From Micromonospora parathelypteridis (lineage in GTDB: Bacteria; Actinomycetota; Actinomycetes; Mycobacteriales; Micromonosporaceae), in the NCBI RefSeq assembly GCF_014201145.1, contig NZ_JACHDP010000001.1:5270001-5334000 (forward strand): a DNA stretch of 64,000 bases, read 5' to 3'. Of the stretch, positions 54,156-63,081 are shown piece after piece. Below the pieces are notes generated by a model. The model was not told the origin of the DNA, made no database searches, and saw nothing but the letters and a program-made list of their open reading frames with translations. Every line of letters begins with the position of its first letter. Within the stretch, counting starts at the first letter, position 1. The position numbers were made by a program, and so were the translations under genes.

Positions 54156-57100
54156 TCAGCGGCGGGGTCGACCGGTCAGATGGGTCAGCGAGCGGGCGAC
54201 CAGGTCATCGCGGGCCGCCGGGGGCAGACCCTCCAGCCCGAAGCCCAGGTACACCGTGTCCCCGGTGACCACCACCGAGCCCTCCTCGAACGCCTGCTGG
54301 CTGCGTGACCAGTCGTTGGCGTTGCCACCGGACCCGGCCGGTGGCCCGGCCACCGTCCAGCCGCCCAGGTCGGCCGACTCGAACGAGGTCTCCGCCACGG
54401 TCGCACCGTCGACGAGTACCCGCGTGTCGTCCACGAAGACGCCCAGACCCTGCGTGGACCAGTCCGAGGCGTACGTGATCGACACCTCCACCTGCTTGCC
54501 GGCGTAGCCGGACAGGTCGACCGCGAACTCCTTCCAGCCGTTCGACGTCCCGGTCGCGGCGTTCCAGGCGCCGGTGCTTCCGGTGGGGGAGCAGTCCGCA
54601 CCCTGGTAGTGGGCGAGGAACGGGTGCAGCTCGTCCCAGCCGCTGGTGCAGCTCTCCCCGGTGACCGTGCCGGTCTTGCCGTTGGTGTCCGGCAGGGTCG
54701 TCCAGTTGTCGGTGCCCACCTCGTGCGCCTCGACGAAGAGGAAGTCCCAGTTCTGCTCGATCTCGTACGAGGTGAAGAAGCGCAACTCACCACTGCTCGC
54801 CCCGGTGAGGTCCACCGTGCGGGTGAGCCGCTTGTACGACTCGTCGGCCTGCCCGCTGTGCAGGTACCACTCACCCGTACGCGGGTCGAACGGCGCGCCG
54901 CCCGGCCGGGTCCAGCCCACCGGCGCGGAGCTGGCGAACTGTGGGAACTCGTCCGGTGGCAGGAAGCTCGACGTGGTCAGGAACGACGCGGTGTGCGCCT
55001 GGTTCTCCGCCGACCCGGGTGCGTTGAGCTGCCCGCTGAAGCCGGTGAACGGGGCGGCGGTCCCGGCGACCGGGTACGGGTCGCCGTCCGGGCTGGTTCC
55101 GCCGTCGCTGACGTAGGTGTGCGCGCCCAGCCAGTACTGCTGGAAGTCGTTCAACAACGGCAGGCAGCTGAGGGCCTCGGCGTCGGTGCACTCCGGCGGC
55201 GCGTCGGGGTGATAGACGTACGACCCGTTGGCGCCCTGCGCGAACAGCGCGTACTGGCCGCTGATCAGGAGCTTGCCACCCTCGTTGAGGTAGTCCCGGA
55301 CGGCCAGCTCGGTGTCCAGCGCCGCCTTGGCCGTGGTGCCGGCCACCTGGCCGGGGCCGCGCAGGATCACGTCGTCGCCGGTTTCCCAGACCACCGCCTT
55401 GTAGTGCGACAGCACGCCGAGCGGGTGTGGCGCCTTGCGGCCCATCGCGTCGAAGTCGTACACGTCGCTGCTGCGCCCGGCGGCCCTCAGCGACGCCGCG
55501 ACCTCGTCGGCGTACTTCGCGGTGGTCCCGGTCTGCGCCGGGCTGAGGCCGGTGACGTCCTCCATGGCGAGGACGAGCACGTCGCCGCCTATGTCGCTGT
55601 GCACCCGGTAGGTGAAGTGTTCGCTGGCGACCACGCCGGCACGCGGCTTGTTCCCGGTGAACCAGACCTCCACCCGGTCACCCGGCTTCGCGCCGGTGAC
55701 CGTGCCGCGCAGCTCGGCGTAGTAGTCGTCGTGCGTGTCGCCGTACCGTTCGCCGCCGCGCCATTCGCGGACCGCGACCGTCTTCGGCCGCCCGCCGTTG
55801 ATCAGGTAGTGCATCCGGACGTTCTTGAGTGAACGACGGGTGATCGAGGCGACCTGCTGGGTGCGCCCGTACGAGGTGTCGAACGTGTCCACCTCGAAGT
55901 CCGGGGTGCTCCGACCGACGACCGACACCGGCTCGTCCGGGTCCGCCGCCGACTTCGCCACGGCCAGCGCGAACGGCAGGTTCTTGCTCACCTCGCCGGC
56001 GATGAGGGCCTCGTCGTCGGGGAAGATGAAGCCGCTGACGCAGTCCTCCGGGCGCCACTCGTCGTCCGGGTCGACCGCCGAGGCGGCCTCGCAGGTGGAC
56101 ATCTCCGGGGTGAAGCCCAACGTGCCGTACTTGACGGTGGCGTGGCTGTCGGTGTCACCGTTGGTGGTGTACAGCTCGGCGGAGATGTCCGGGTCGTAGC
56201 CGGGCACCGCGGGGTGCGCGTCGTCACCGGCCATCGCCTCGTAGATCACGTCGTCCGGGGTCGGGGTGCTCACCTGCCAGCCGACGCCGTAGAGCAGCAA
56301 CTCGGCCGCCGAGTGGTAGTTGACGAAGAACTCGAAACCGACCCGCTTGAAGAGCCGGTCCAGGGCTACGGTCTCCGGCTCCGAGTTGGGGCCGGGGCCA
56401 CGGTAGGTCTCACTGTTCGGTTCGGGTGACGAGCCCTCGTTGTCGTACCCCCACTTGTAGCTGAAGTTGCGGTTGAGGTCGACGCCGTCGCCCGAGGTGA
56501 TCTGCCCGTCGCCGTTGTTGTCGCGCAGGTTCTTGCGCCAGAGCCGGTTGCCGGGGGTGAAGGTGTGGTCGTAGCCGTCCGGGTTGGCGACCGGCAGGAA
56601 CCACAGCTCGGTCGAGTCCAGAAGGCGGGTGATCTCCCTGTCGGTGCCGTAGCTGTTCAGCACGTGGTGCATCAGCCGGCGGGTCATCTCCGGAGTGATC
56701 CACTCGCGGGCGTGCTGCGCACCCGCGTAGAGGACCGCCGGTCGCTTGCCGTCCGCGACGGTCCGCGCGTTCTTGGTGACCTTCAGGGCGAGGATCGGCT
56801 GGCCCTGCTGGCTGCGGCCGACCGTCTCGACCTTCGTCAGTTTCGGGAACCGCGCGGCGGTGGCGTTCAGCTCGTCCCGGAGGCCGCCCGGCTCCCCGTA
56901 GGGGCGGAACGCCGTCCAGCCTGCCGCGGCCTGCTCCCGCAGCGCCTGTGACGCGTCCTTGCCGTGCACCTTCTTCACCGACAGCGGGACGCCCTTGTCG
57001 GTCAACCGTTTGGCCTGCCGGCGGCTGAGCACCGTCTCGACCGTCGTGCGGCCGGCCGAGTCCGTCTTCGCGTCGTGGCCGAGGTCGACCCCCGCCGCGC

Positions 57101-57260
57101 GTAGTTGATCCCGCTGTTTCGCGTCGACCGTGCCGACGTACACCTCCAGGCCGTCGCGTGCGCCGGGGTCGGACGGTGGCTTCGCGCTTGCCGGCGGGGC
57201 TATCGCCAGTGCGCCGAGCAGGGTGACCACGCTGGCGATCGCCAGTCGTCTCGGTCTCAT
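54156..57260 (-). CDS. Large secreted M14 zinc carboxypeptidase
   Basis: A 1034-residue exported metallopeptidase. It has a Sec signal peptide (RLAIASVVTLLGALAIAPPASA), an N-terminal prosegment-like region to about 110, then an M14 domain (about 115-450) with zinc ligands in AGAQHAREWITPE (His and Glu) and FFVNYHSAAEL (His), substrate segment GVDLNRNFSYKWGYDN, and the catalytic Glu in TLGFTPEMSTCE. About 500 residues follow, including a region like that of immune inhibitor A-type peptidases (LRFFTSYEIEQNWDFLFVEA, then VFVDDTRVLVDG), which probably bind substrate. ATG 57260 follows AAGGAGG. Single gene with its own terminator. Confidence 0.92.
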   Translation of the reverse strand: MRPRRLAIASVVTLLGALAIAPPASAKPPSDPGARDGLEVYVGTVDAKQRDQLRAAGVDLGHDAKTDSAGRTTVETVLSRRQAKRLTDKGVPLSVKKVHGKDASQALREQAAAGWTAFRPYGEPGGLRDELNATAARFPKLTKVETVGRSQQGQPILALKVTKNARTVADGKRPAVLYAGAQHAREWITPEMTRRLMHHVLNSYGTDREITRLLDSTELWFLPVANPDGYDHTFTPGNRLWRKNLRDNNGDGQITSGDGVDLNRNFSYKWGYDNEGSSPEPNSETYRGPGPNSEPETVALDRLFKRVGFEFFVNYHSAAELLLYGVGWQVSTPTPDDVIYEAMAGDDAHPAVPGYDPDISAELYTTNGDTDSHATVKYGTLGFTPEMSTCEAASAVDPDDEWRPEDCVSGFIFPDDEALIAGEVSKNLPFALAVAKSAADPDEPVSVVGRSTPDFEVDTFDTSYGRTQQVASITRRSLKNVRMHYLINGGRPKTVAVREWRGGERYGDTHDDYYAELRGTVTGAKPGDRVEVWFTGNKPRAGVVASEHFTYRVHSDIGGDVLVLAMEDVTGLSPAQTGTTAKYADEVAASLRAAGRSSDVYDFDAMGRKAPHPLGVLSHYKAVVWETGDDVILRGPGQVAGTTAKAALDTELAVRDYLNEGGKLLISGQYALFAQGANGSYVYHPDAPPECTDAEALSCLPLLNDFQQYWLGAHTYVSDGGTSPDGDPYPVAGTAAPFTGFSGQLNAPGSAENQAHTASFLTTSSFLPPDEFPQFASSAPVGWTRPGGAPFDPRTGEWYLHSGQADESYKRLTRTVDLTGASSGELRFFTSYEIEQNWDFLFVEAHEVGTDNWTTLPDTNGKTGTVTGESCTSGWDELHPFLAHYQGADCSPTGSTGAWNAATGTSNGWKEFAVDLSGYAGKQVEVSITYASDWSTQGLGVFVDDTRVLVDGATVAETSFESADLGGWTVAGPPAGSGGNANDWSRSQQAFEEGSVVVTGDTVYLGFGLEGLPPAARDDLVARSLTHLTGRPRR

Positions 57261-57327
57261 CGCGCCTCCTTGGGTGAAGGACCTGTAGGCGCGAGCCTTC
57301 GGCGTGGCGTTATCGATGTCAATAGTT

Positions 57328-58419
57328 CTATGGGCGAGAGGTTGCTGTCCGTGTCGTTGCCACTGCCTGGTGTGATGGCCGGGGAAGTGCTGGCCCGGAG
57401 CGCCGCAGGTGCCCGACGATCGCCTCGCAGAACACCGCCTCGATGTCGCACTCCTCCTCGACGTACCGCCACCTGCCGCCCGCCCGGACGTGGTAGCCGG
57501 TCGAGTTCTCCGCGGTCACCGTGCCGAAGTGCAGGCACTGGAACTCGAACAGATGGAACTCCGCGCCGTCGTAGCCGATGTCCAGCGAGGTGAGCGGTGT
57601 GCCGAGGATGTCGGAAATCTGCTCCGCGTAGTCGAGCAACGCGTTCGGATCGACGCCCGCCATGTCCGAGAAGTCGAAGTCGCCGCTGCCGCTGGCCCGG
57701 AAGTCACCGGGGCGGTTACGGCGGTACAGGGTGTAGTACCGCTCGCCCATCCGGAGCACCTTGAAGTCACCGTCCAACCCAGGAACCAACGCCTGCACCA
57801 GGAACTTCTGTCGGTGCAGTGAGTGGGCGTGGTGGTCGCGGCGCAGCAGCCGCCGGCCGTGTTCGCGGGCGGCCTCGGTGCGGTCGCGGGTCTGGCTGAG
57901 GGTGCGGGCGGTCCGCAGCAGTTCCTGTCGGTCGGCGGCGCGGGCCACGAACTGGGAGCCAGCGCCGTACGCCGACTTGACCACCTTCGGCCACGGCCCG
58001 TCCAGCTTCGTCGTGGCGAGTTCCTCGTAGGTGCCGAAGGTGCGGGTGCCGAGGCGGCGGGCGTCCTGCGGGAAGAGTTGGGCGCGCAGCGCCTCCATCA
58101 TCACCTTGTTGTGGTGCGCGCGCAGGTAGCGGTAACCCGGGATGACCCGCGCGCCGGCGGTTTCCAGCGCGAGTACCAGATCCTCGATCCAGCTCTTGTA
58201 GTGCAGCCCGCGGTCCTCGGACGAGGTGTAGAGCACCGGCACGCCGTGCAGGCCGTCGCTCAGGTCCAGGTCGGCGAACCGGACGACCTCAGGTTCGAGG
58301 CCGGCGCGGGTGAGGTACGCGGTGATCTTGTCGAGGTCCATCGTGCACAGACCGTGCCTTGTGCGGGCTGTGGAGTAGAACGTGCCGCGGTAGTCGGTCA
58401 GGAGCAGAATTCTGGTCAT
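57328..58419 (-). CDS. ATP-grasp-type protein
   Basis: A 363-residue protein that looks like a member of the ATP-grasp superfamily, based on KVVKSAYGAGSQFVARAADRQE (ATP-binding loop), QKFLVQALVPGLDGDFKVLRMG (central strands, with the Glu-like position replaced in this reading by Asp/Gly), YTLYRRNRPGDFRASGSG, and a metal-binding end TSLDIGYDGAEFHLFEFQC. It would ligate a carboxylate to an amine using ATP. The start is ATG 58419 (MTRILLLTDYRGTFYS); the frame is open upstream but that part lies in the promoter region. It is divergent from two acyltransferases of a surface-glycan locus. Substrate unknown. Confidence 0.72.
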   Translation of the reverse strand: MTRILLLTDYRGTFYSTARTRHGLCTMDLDKITAYLTRAGLEPEVVRFADLDLSDGLHGVPVLYTSSEDRGLHYKSWIEDLVLALETAGARVIPGYRYLRAHHNKVMMEALRAQLFPQDARRLGTRTFGTYEELATTKLDGPWPKVVKSAYGAGSQFVARAADRQELLRTARTLSQTRDRTEAAREHGRRLLRRDHHAHSLHRQKFLVQALVPGLDGDFKVLRMGERYYTLYRRNRPGDFRASGSGDFDFSDMAGVDPNALLDYAEQISDILGTPLTSLDIGYDGAEFHLFEFQCLHFGTVTAENSTGYHVRAGGRWRYVEEECDIEAVFCEAIVGHLRRSGPALPRPSHQAVATTRTATSRP

Positions 58420-58668
58420 GTCGGTCTCTCTGCTGGCGAAGGCTCTCGGCCGGGGGCGCGCTGCGGGCGATCCGATGGGCAGGACGCCGGCCAGTACAAC
58501 ATGTACAAATAGGGCATAACGCCACAAATCCCAAGGTGTGCGTTATTCACATTGCGATGGTTGCCATCCTCTGTCCGCCATTTCGGCGATTGCGGCAATG
58601 CTGGCGAGTAGGTCGAATTACAATTCGGACCGCGCGATCAGTCCCACCCAGAGAACCGGGGGTCAGCG
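58420..58668. promoter_or_regulatory. A/T-rich divergent promoter region with inverted repeats
   Basis: This 249-bp gap between the ATP-grasp gene and the acyltransferase genes is markedly richer in A/T than its surroundings. It holds ATAACGC/GCGTTAT arms (58516-58522 and 58540-58546, 17-nt spacer) and a palindrome CGAATTACAATTCG (58614-58627). Both are candidate operator sites. No clear -35/-10 pair was identified and no gene is seen. Confidence 0.5.
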
Positions 58669-59232
58669 TTGCTCAGCATGGTGCGCGGCGTGGCAAGAGC
58701 CCTGCGGGACCGGCGGGCCGCCGCCCGGGACCCGGAGGGATTCGCCCGGTCCCTCGGCGTCAACCTGCGGGGCCGGGTCCGCTTCTACGGCATCGACCGG
58801 GCGATGTTCGGCTCCGAGCCGTGGCTCGTCTCCCTCGGCGACAACGTCTACATCACCGCGGGGGTCCAGTTCATCACCCACGACGGCGGCACGTTGATCC
58901 TCCGCAAGGAGGTGCCGGACCTGGAGTGGACCGCGCCGATCAGCATCGGGGACGACGTCTACCTCGGCGTGCGGACGACCATCCTGCCCGGGGTGACGAT
59001 CGGCAACCGCTGCATCGTCGGCGCCGGCTCGGTGGTGACGCGGGACATCCCGGACAACAGCGTCGCGGCTGGCGTTCCGGCCCGGGTTATCCGCAGCGTC
59101 GACGACTATCTCGACCGGATGCGCGCCCGATCGCTGGGGTGCGGGCACCTGCCGGCGGCCGAGAAGGCCGCGGTGATCCGTCAGATCTACGGGGTGCCCG
59201 AGCAGGCCGGCGCCGGCAGGGCGGGAGTCTGA
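58669..59232 (+). CDS. Hexapeptide-repeat acyltransferase (first of two)
   Basis: A 187-residue left-handed beta-helix acyltransferase (WcaF/NodL/maltose-acetyltransferase group). The coils run from about residue 45 to 145: FYGIDRAMFGSEPWLVSLGD, ISIGDDVYLGVRTTILPGVTIG, NRCIVGAGSVVTRDIPDNSVAAGVPARVI. The catalytic His is in ITHDGGT. TTG 58669 lies 6 nt after a GGGGG site; ATG 58678 is an alternative. It ends in a TGATG overlap with the next acyltransferase. Presumably O- or N-acetylates a sugar of the surface glycan made by this locus. Confidence 0.87.
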   Translation: MLSMVRGVARALRDRRAAARDPEGFARSLGVNLRGRVRFYGIDRAMFGSEPWLVSLGDNVYITAGVQFITHDGGTLILRKEVPDLEWTAPISIGDDVYLGVRTTILPGVTIGNRCIVGAGSVVTRDIPDNSVAAGVPARVIRSVDDYLDRMRARSLGCGHLPAAEKAAVIRQIYGVPEQAGAGRAGV

Positions 59233-59930
59233 TGCGCGTCGCCGCCGGTCGGCCCGGCGCCCTCCTCGGCCCGGCGGCCGTGGCGCTGGATCGTCTCCTG
59301 TGCGCCGGTGCCCGGGCCCGTCGGGCTGTCCGCGGCCTCGCCCTGGCCGGCCGGTTCGCCGCCCGCGGGGACAACTTCACCTTCGACCCGGACGGCGTCT
59401 ACACCTGCGAGACGATCGAGGTTGGGCGCAATGTGGACCTCGGGTACCGGCCGGTCCTGATGGCGGCTCGGGCGCGGATCCGGATCGGCGACAACGTCAT
59501 GTTCGGTCCCGAGGTGACCATCCGGGGTGGCAACCACCGCATCGACCAGGTCGGCGTACCGATGATCGCGGTCGACAAGGACCCCGACGACGAGACCCAC
59601 GACCGGGGGGTCGTCATCGGGGACGACGTCTGGGTGGGCACCCGGGCGGTGATCCTGCACGGCGTGACCATCGGTCGGGGCGCGGTGATCGGTGCCGGCG
59701 CGGTCGTCACCCGGTCGGTGCCACCGTACGCGGTGGCGGCCGGCAACCCGGCCCGGGTGATCCGACTGCGCTGGCCGCTGGAGACCATCCAGGACCATGA
59801 GCGGCAGCTCTACCCGCCGGAGCGCCGACTGACCTCCGCCGAACTCGCCGGCCTGGCCGGGCTGCCGGTGCCCGAGCCGCGGCCGGCGCCGGTGACGAAG
59901 TCGCTGACCACCGGCCGCCAGGCCCGGTAG
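59232..59930 (+). CDS. Hexapeptide-repeat acyltransferase (second of two)
   Basis: A 232-residue acyltransferase with the same fold, about twice the usual spacer at its N-terminus (45 Arg/Ala-rich residues). Coils: ETIEVGRNVDLGYRPVLMA, ARIRIGDNVMFGPEVTIRGG with His in GGNHRIDQVG, VVIGDDVWVGTRAVILHGVTIG, then GAVIGAGAVVTRSVPPYAVAAGNPARVI. ATG 59232 shares its A with the stop of the previous gene (TGATG), so translation is coupled. Its last 121 bp overlap, on the opposite strand, the end of the GT4 gene, which is unusually long for two intact genes. Confidence 0.87.
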   Translation: MRVAAGRPGALLGPAAVALDRLLCAGARARRAVRGLALAGRFAARGDNFTFDPDGVYTCETIEVGRNVDLGYRPVLMAARARIRIGDNVMFGPEVTIRGGNHRIDQVGVPMIAVDKDPDDETHDRGVVIGDDVWVGTRAVILHGVTIGRGAVIGAGAVVTRSVPPYAVAAGNPARVIRLRWPLETIQDHERQLYPPERRLTSAELAGLAGLPVPEPRPAPVTKSLTTGRQAR

Positions 59931-61120
59931 TCGAAGCAGTGTGCCCGCTCGCGGGCCGCCCGGCTCATCGCCGCCCAGCCCGGATCGTCGAGCAGCAGCG
60001 CCCGCTCCAGCCCACGCCGCACGTCGTCCGCGCCCGAACCGTCGAGCACGATGCCCTCCCGGCCGTCCACGATGTACCGGCGGAGGTCGCTGGTGTGGTT
60101 GAGCAGCACGGGGCAGCCGGCGGCCAGACTCTCCGGCACCTTGGACGGGAAGCCCGCCTGCGCGTACCCGACCGGCGGGCGGACCAGCACCGAGAAGTGT
60201 GCCCGGCCCAGCTCGGCGAGCACCCGTTCGCGCGGCACCCAGCCGAGGAAGCACACCTGGTCGTCGAGGTCGGCGGAGCGGGCCTCGTCCAGGTCGGAGA
60301 GGTTGCCGGCCTGTTCCCGGCTTACCCCGGCGATCACCAGGCGCACCCGGGCCCGATCGGCGGGCGCGAGGCCGCGGATGGCCTCCAGCACCACGGCCAG
60401 TTGGTCCTTGGCGCCGGCCGAGCCCGCGTAGAGCAGCCGGAGCCCTTCGTCGAGCGAGGGCGGGGCGGGGTCGTCGTAGCTGGCGCAGTCCACCTGTGGC
60501 GGCACCACCAGCGTCTGCCGGCCCTGGCCGACGAAGTGCCGCTCCAGCGCCTCGGAGATGGCGATGACCCGGTCGGCGAGCCGGCCGACCAGGGCGAACG
60601 CCCACCGGTGCCGGAGGAAGTACGGCGTGCGCCAGCCCCGGGGGAACTGCGCCCGGTCGTGCCGTTCGAGCACGTCCACGGTCACCGGGCAGCGCACCGC
60701 CGCACGCAGCACCGCCCAGGTGAGCAGGTCCCACAGGCCCAGCGGCAGGTACACGCCAGCCAGCCCGCTCGGGCGGACTCCCGCGCGGCGCAGCGCGGCG
60801 AGCACCCGCAGCGGGCGGATGCGCCGGTGCAGCCAGCGGCCGAGGACGCCACCGCCGATGCGGCGGCGGGGCAGGGTGATCAGTCGCACGTCCGGTGGCA
60901 GGTCCGGAGCGACGGCAGGGCGCGACCCGTCGTCGGGCCAGTCGTTGACCACCAGTGTCACCCCGCCGGGCGGAGTGGCGGACCGCGCCAGTTGCAGCAG
61001 GCGGTTGGACATCGCGTCACCGTGCGGGAACCGGTACGCGGCCAAGGCCAGCACCTGCGGCGTCGCGCCGGGCCGGAGGAGGGCCGGGATGAGGTGCGCG
61101 GTGGTGGCGGGCTGTCCCAC
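59810..61120 (-). CDS. Family 4 glycosyltransferase
   Basis: A 436-residue GT-B glycosyltransferase. The second domain is clear: LRLLYAGSAGAKDQLAVVLEAIRGL, VRLVIAGVSREQAGNL, VCFLGWVPRERVLAELGRAHFSVLVRP and the donor-site AGFPSKVPESLAAGCPVLLN. GTG 61120 follows AGGGAG by 7 nt. It is divergent from a flippase gene and convergent with the second acyltransferase, overlapping it by 121 bp. It should add a sugar to a lipid-linked glycan repeat unit. The donor is not known. Confidence 0.88.
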   Translation of the reverse strand: MGQPATTAHLIPALLRPGATPQVLALAAYRFPHGDAMSNRLLQLARSATPPGGVTLVVNDWPDDGSRPAVAPDLPPDVRLITLPRRRIGGGVLGRWLHRRIRPLRVLAALRRAGVRPSGLAGVYLPLGLWDLLTWAVLRAAVRCPVTVDVLERHDRAQFPRGWRTPYFLRHRWAFALVGRLADRVIAISEALERHFVGQGRQTLVVPPQVDCASYDDPAPPSLDEGLRLLYAGSAGAKDQLAVVLEAIRGLAPADRARVRLVIAGVSREQAGNLSDLDEARSADLDDQVCFLGWVPRERVLAELGRAHFSVLVRPPVGYAQAGFPSKVPESLAAGCPVLLNHTSDLRRYIVDGREGIVLDGSGADDVRRGLERALLLDDPGWAAMSRAARERAHCFDYRAWRPVVSDFVTGAGRGSGTGSPARPASSAEVSRRSGG

Positions 61121-61220
61121 AAGCTGCTCCCTGGGAATGGGTTCCTGGCGGTTTGAGCGTTTAGTCTAGGTTGTCCTCTGTAGCCACACGGTGTCCATGC
61201 GTCGTGTCGCGGTGCGTCGA

Positions 61221-61246
61221 GTGACGAATCAGCCACTATTCGTCAC
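61221..61246. promoter_or_regulatory. Candidate operator: perfect 9-bp inverted repeat
   Basis: GTGACGAAT (61221-61229) and ATTCGTCAC (61238-61246) flank an 8-nt spacer, in the 291-bp gap between the divergent GT4 and flippase genes. Size and symmetry fit a dimeric repressor site. Nothing else in the gap is recognised. Confidence 0.55.
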
Positions 61247-61411
61247 CGCCGCAGGTGGCCGTCGTTGTAGGAATGACCTGTCGACGGGGCATGGAGGCGG
61301 CACCGGCATGCGACCACCGATCACCGGGCAGGTGTGTGCCGCCGTCCGCCGACCGCGCAGCGCGAACGATGAGCTGGTGAGGCTCTGCCGGCCAGCGTCG
61401 CGGCGGGTCTG

Positions 61412-62908
61412 ATGCCTCCCCGTCACGGGGCTGTCGGAGAGGCCAGGTCGACATCGGCCGTCGGGCGGCACCGGGCGGTCGACGGCGTACAGCTGTCGAA
61501 CCGCGTCGAACCAACCCGACGGCGATCAACCCCGGTCGCCCCGCACCGGGCGCCGAAATCCCGGAGCCGGGTGCTCGCCAGCGGCATCGTGTCCTCGCTG
61601 GCCGGCAAGATGGTCGGGTTGGCCGCGCCCCTGCTGATCACGCCGCTGGCGTTCCGCAGCCTGGGAGCCGAGCGGTTCGGCCTCTGGATGGCGGTCACCT
61701 CCCTCACCGGCATGGCGCTCTTCGCGGACTTCGGGCTCGGCAACGGGCTGCTGACCCGACTGGCCAGGCTGCAAGGCACCGGCGAACGGGAGGCGGCCGC
61801 CCGGGAGGTTTCCAGCGCCTACGCACTGCTCGGCGCGGTGTCCGTACTGCTGCTCGGCCTCCTGGCGATGACCCTGCGGCTGGTGCCCTGGCCGGCGCTG
61901 CTGAACGCGACCGATCCGGCGGTCGCCCGCGACGCCCGCCCGGTGGTGCTGCTCTGCTTCGGCGCGTTCCTGGTCAACATCCCCCTCGCTCTGATCCAGC
62001 GCGTCCAGTACGCCCAGCAGCAGGTGGCCCAGAGCAATCTCTGGCAGGCCGGCGGCAGTCTGGTCTCGGTCGTCGTGGTCTACGTGGTGGTCGCCGGCGG
62101 GGCCGACCCGCTGCTGGTGATCGCCGGCGCGGTGCTCGCGGTGCCGCTGGTCAACCTCGCCAACGCCCTCTGCTACTTCGGCTGGCAGGACCGAGGGCTG
62201 CGACCCCGCCTGCGGCACGTGCGAGCGGCGGTGGCCCGGGGGCTGCTTCGGCTGGGCGCCCGGTTCTTCCTGCTCTCGGTGCTCTCCTCGGTGGTGCTCA
62301 ACCTCGACGGCTTCCTGATCAGCCGGGTGCTCGGGCTTCCCGCCGCGGCGACGTACGCGGTCGTCCTGCGAATGTTCGCCCTGCTGACGCTCTTCATCAC
62401 GCTGGTGAACCTGCCGCTGTGGCCGGCCAACGGCGAGGCGTTGGCGCGCGGTGACCTGGCCTGGGTGCGGCGTACGACGCCCCGGATGGTCTACCTGTCC
62501 GCCGCCGTGGTCGCCGTGCCGGGAGTTGCGCTCGTGCTCTTCGGTGACGACGTGCTGAGACTCTGGGTGCGCTCCACCGATCTCGCGCCGGTGCCACGCA
62601 CCCTGCTTGCCGCGCTCGCCGTGTGGTCGGTGCTGCTGGCCGTCGCGGCCCCGTTGTTCATGGTGCAGAACAGCATCGGTCTGCTCCGGCCCCAGTTCGT
62701 CGGTTGGGCGGCCTGCCTGCTGCTGGCCGTACCCCTGAAGATCGTGCTGGCCGCGCGGGTGGGTCTGCCCGGCGTGGCGTTGGCATCGGCCGGAACGTAC
62801 GTGTTGACGGTGCTGCCGGCCGCCGTCATCGGTTACCGCCGTGCGATCGCCGGAGCGGAACCGGTGTCCGGCCGGCACGCCCAGATCGAGCCCGTCGTGG
62901 GCACCTGA
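61412..62908 (+). CDS. Wzx-like oligosaccharide flippase
   Basis: A membrane protein of up to 498 residues with 12-14 hydrophobic segments, of the polysaccharide-exporter (Wzx/RfbX) type. The first membrane part SLAGKMVGLAAPLLITPLAFRSLGAERFGLW is the family pattern, and the rest (FADFGLGNGLLTRLARLQG, then FLLSVLSSVVLNLDGFLISRVLG) fits. ATG 61412 is the first start, but about 53 N-terminal residues are basic and unlike the family; GTG 61571, preceded by GGAG, may be the true one. It flips the lipid-linked repeat unit built by neighbouring glycosyltransferases. Confidence 0.87.
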   Translation: MPPRHGAVGEARSTSAVGRHRAVDGVQLSNRVEPTRRRSTPVAPHRAPKSRSRVLASGIVSSLAGKMVGLAAPLLITPLAFRSLGAERFGLWMAVTSLTGMALFADFGLGNGLLTRLARLQGTGEREAAAREVSSAYALLGAVSVLLLGLLAMTLRLVPWPALLNATDPAVARDARPVVLLCFGAFLVNIPLALIQRVQYAQQQVAQSNLWQAGGSLVSVVVVYVVVAGGADPLLVIAGAVLAVPLVNLANALCYFGWQDRGLRPRLRHVRAAVARGLLRLGARFFLLSVLSSVVLNLDGFLISRVLGLPAAATYAVVLRMFALLTLFITLVNLPLWPANGEALARGDLAWVRRTTPRMVYLSAAVVAVPGVALVLFGDDVLRLWVRSTDLAPVPRTLLAALAVWSVLLAVAAPLFMVQNSIGLLRPQFVGWAACLLLAVPLKIVLAARVGLPGVALASAGTYVLTVLPAAVIGYRRAIAGAEPVSGRHAQIEPVVGT

Positions 62909-63081
62909 ACGGGCACCCTGCGGCGTCGCGTCACCTCGCCGCCGGGGTCGCAGTTACCAACCGTGGCGCGGTCAGCGCACCCGGATCGGGTCGTCGCTGA
63001 GCCGCCGTTGGAATGAGGGTTCATGCAGTGTTTGACCGTGAGTGACAGCCCGCGCCACCCGGAGCCGGTCGGAGTCGCAAC

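Noticed and set aside
61191..61412. Small plus-strand open frame between the GT4 and flippase genes
   Set aside because: No ribosome site, basic low-quality composition, and it spans the operator-like palindrome.
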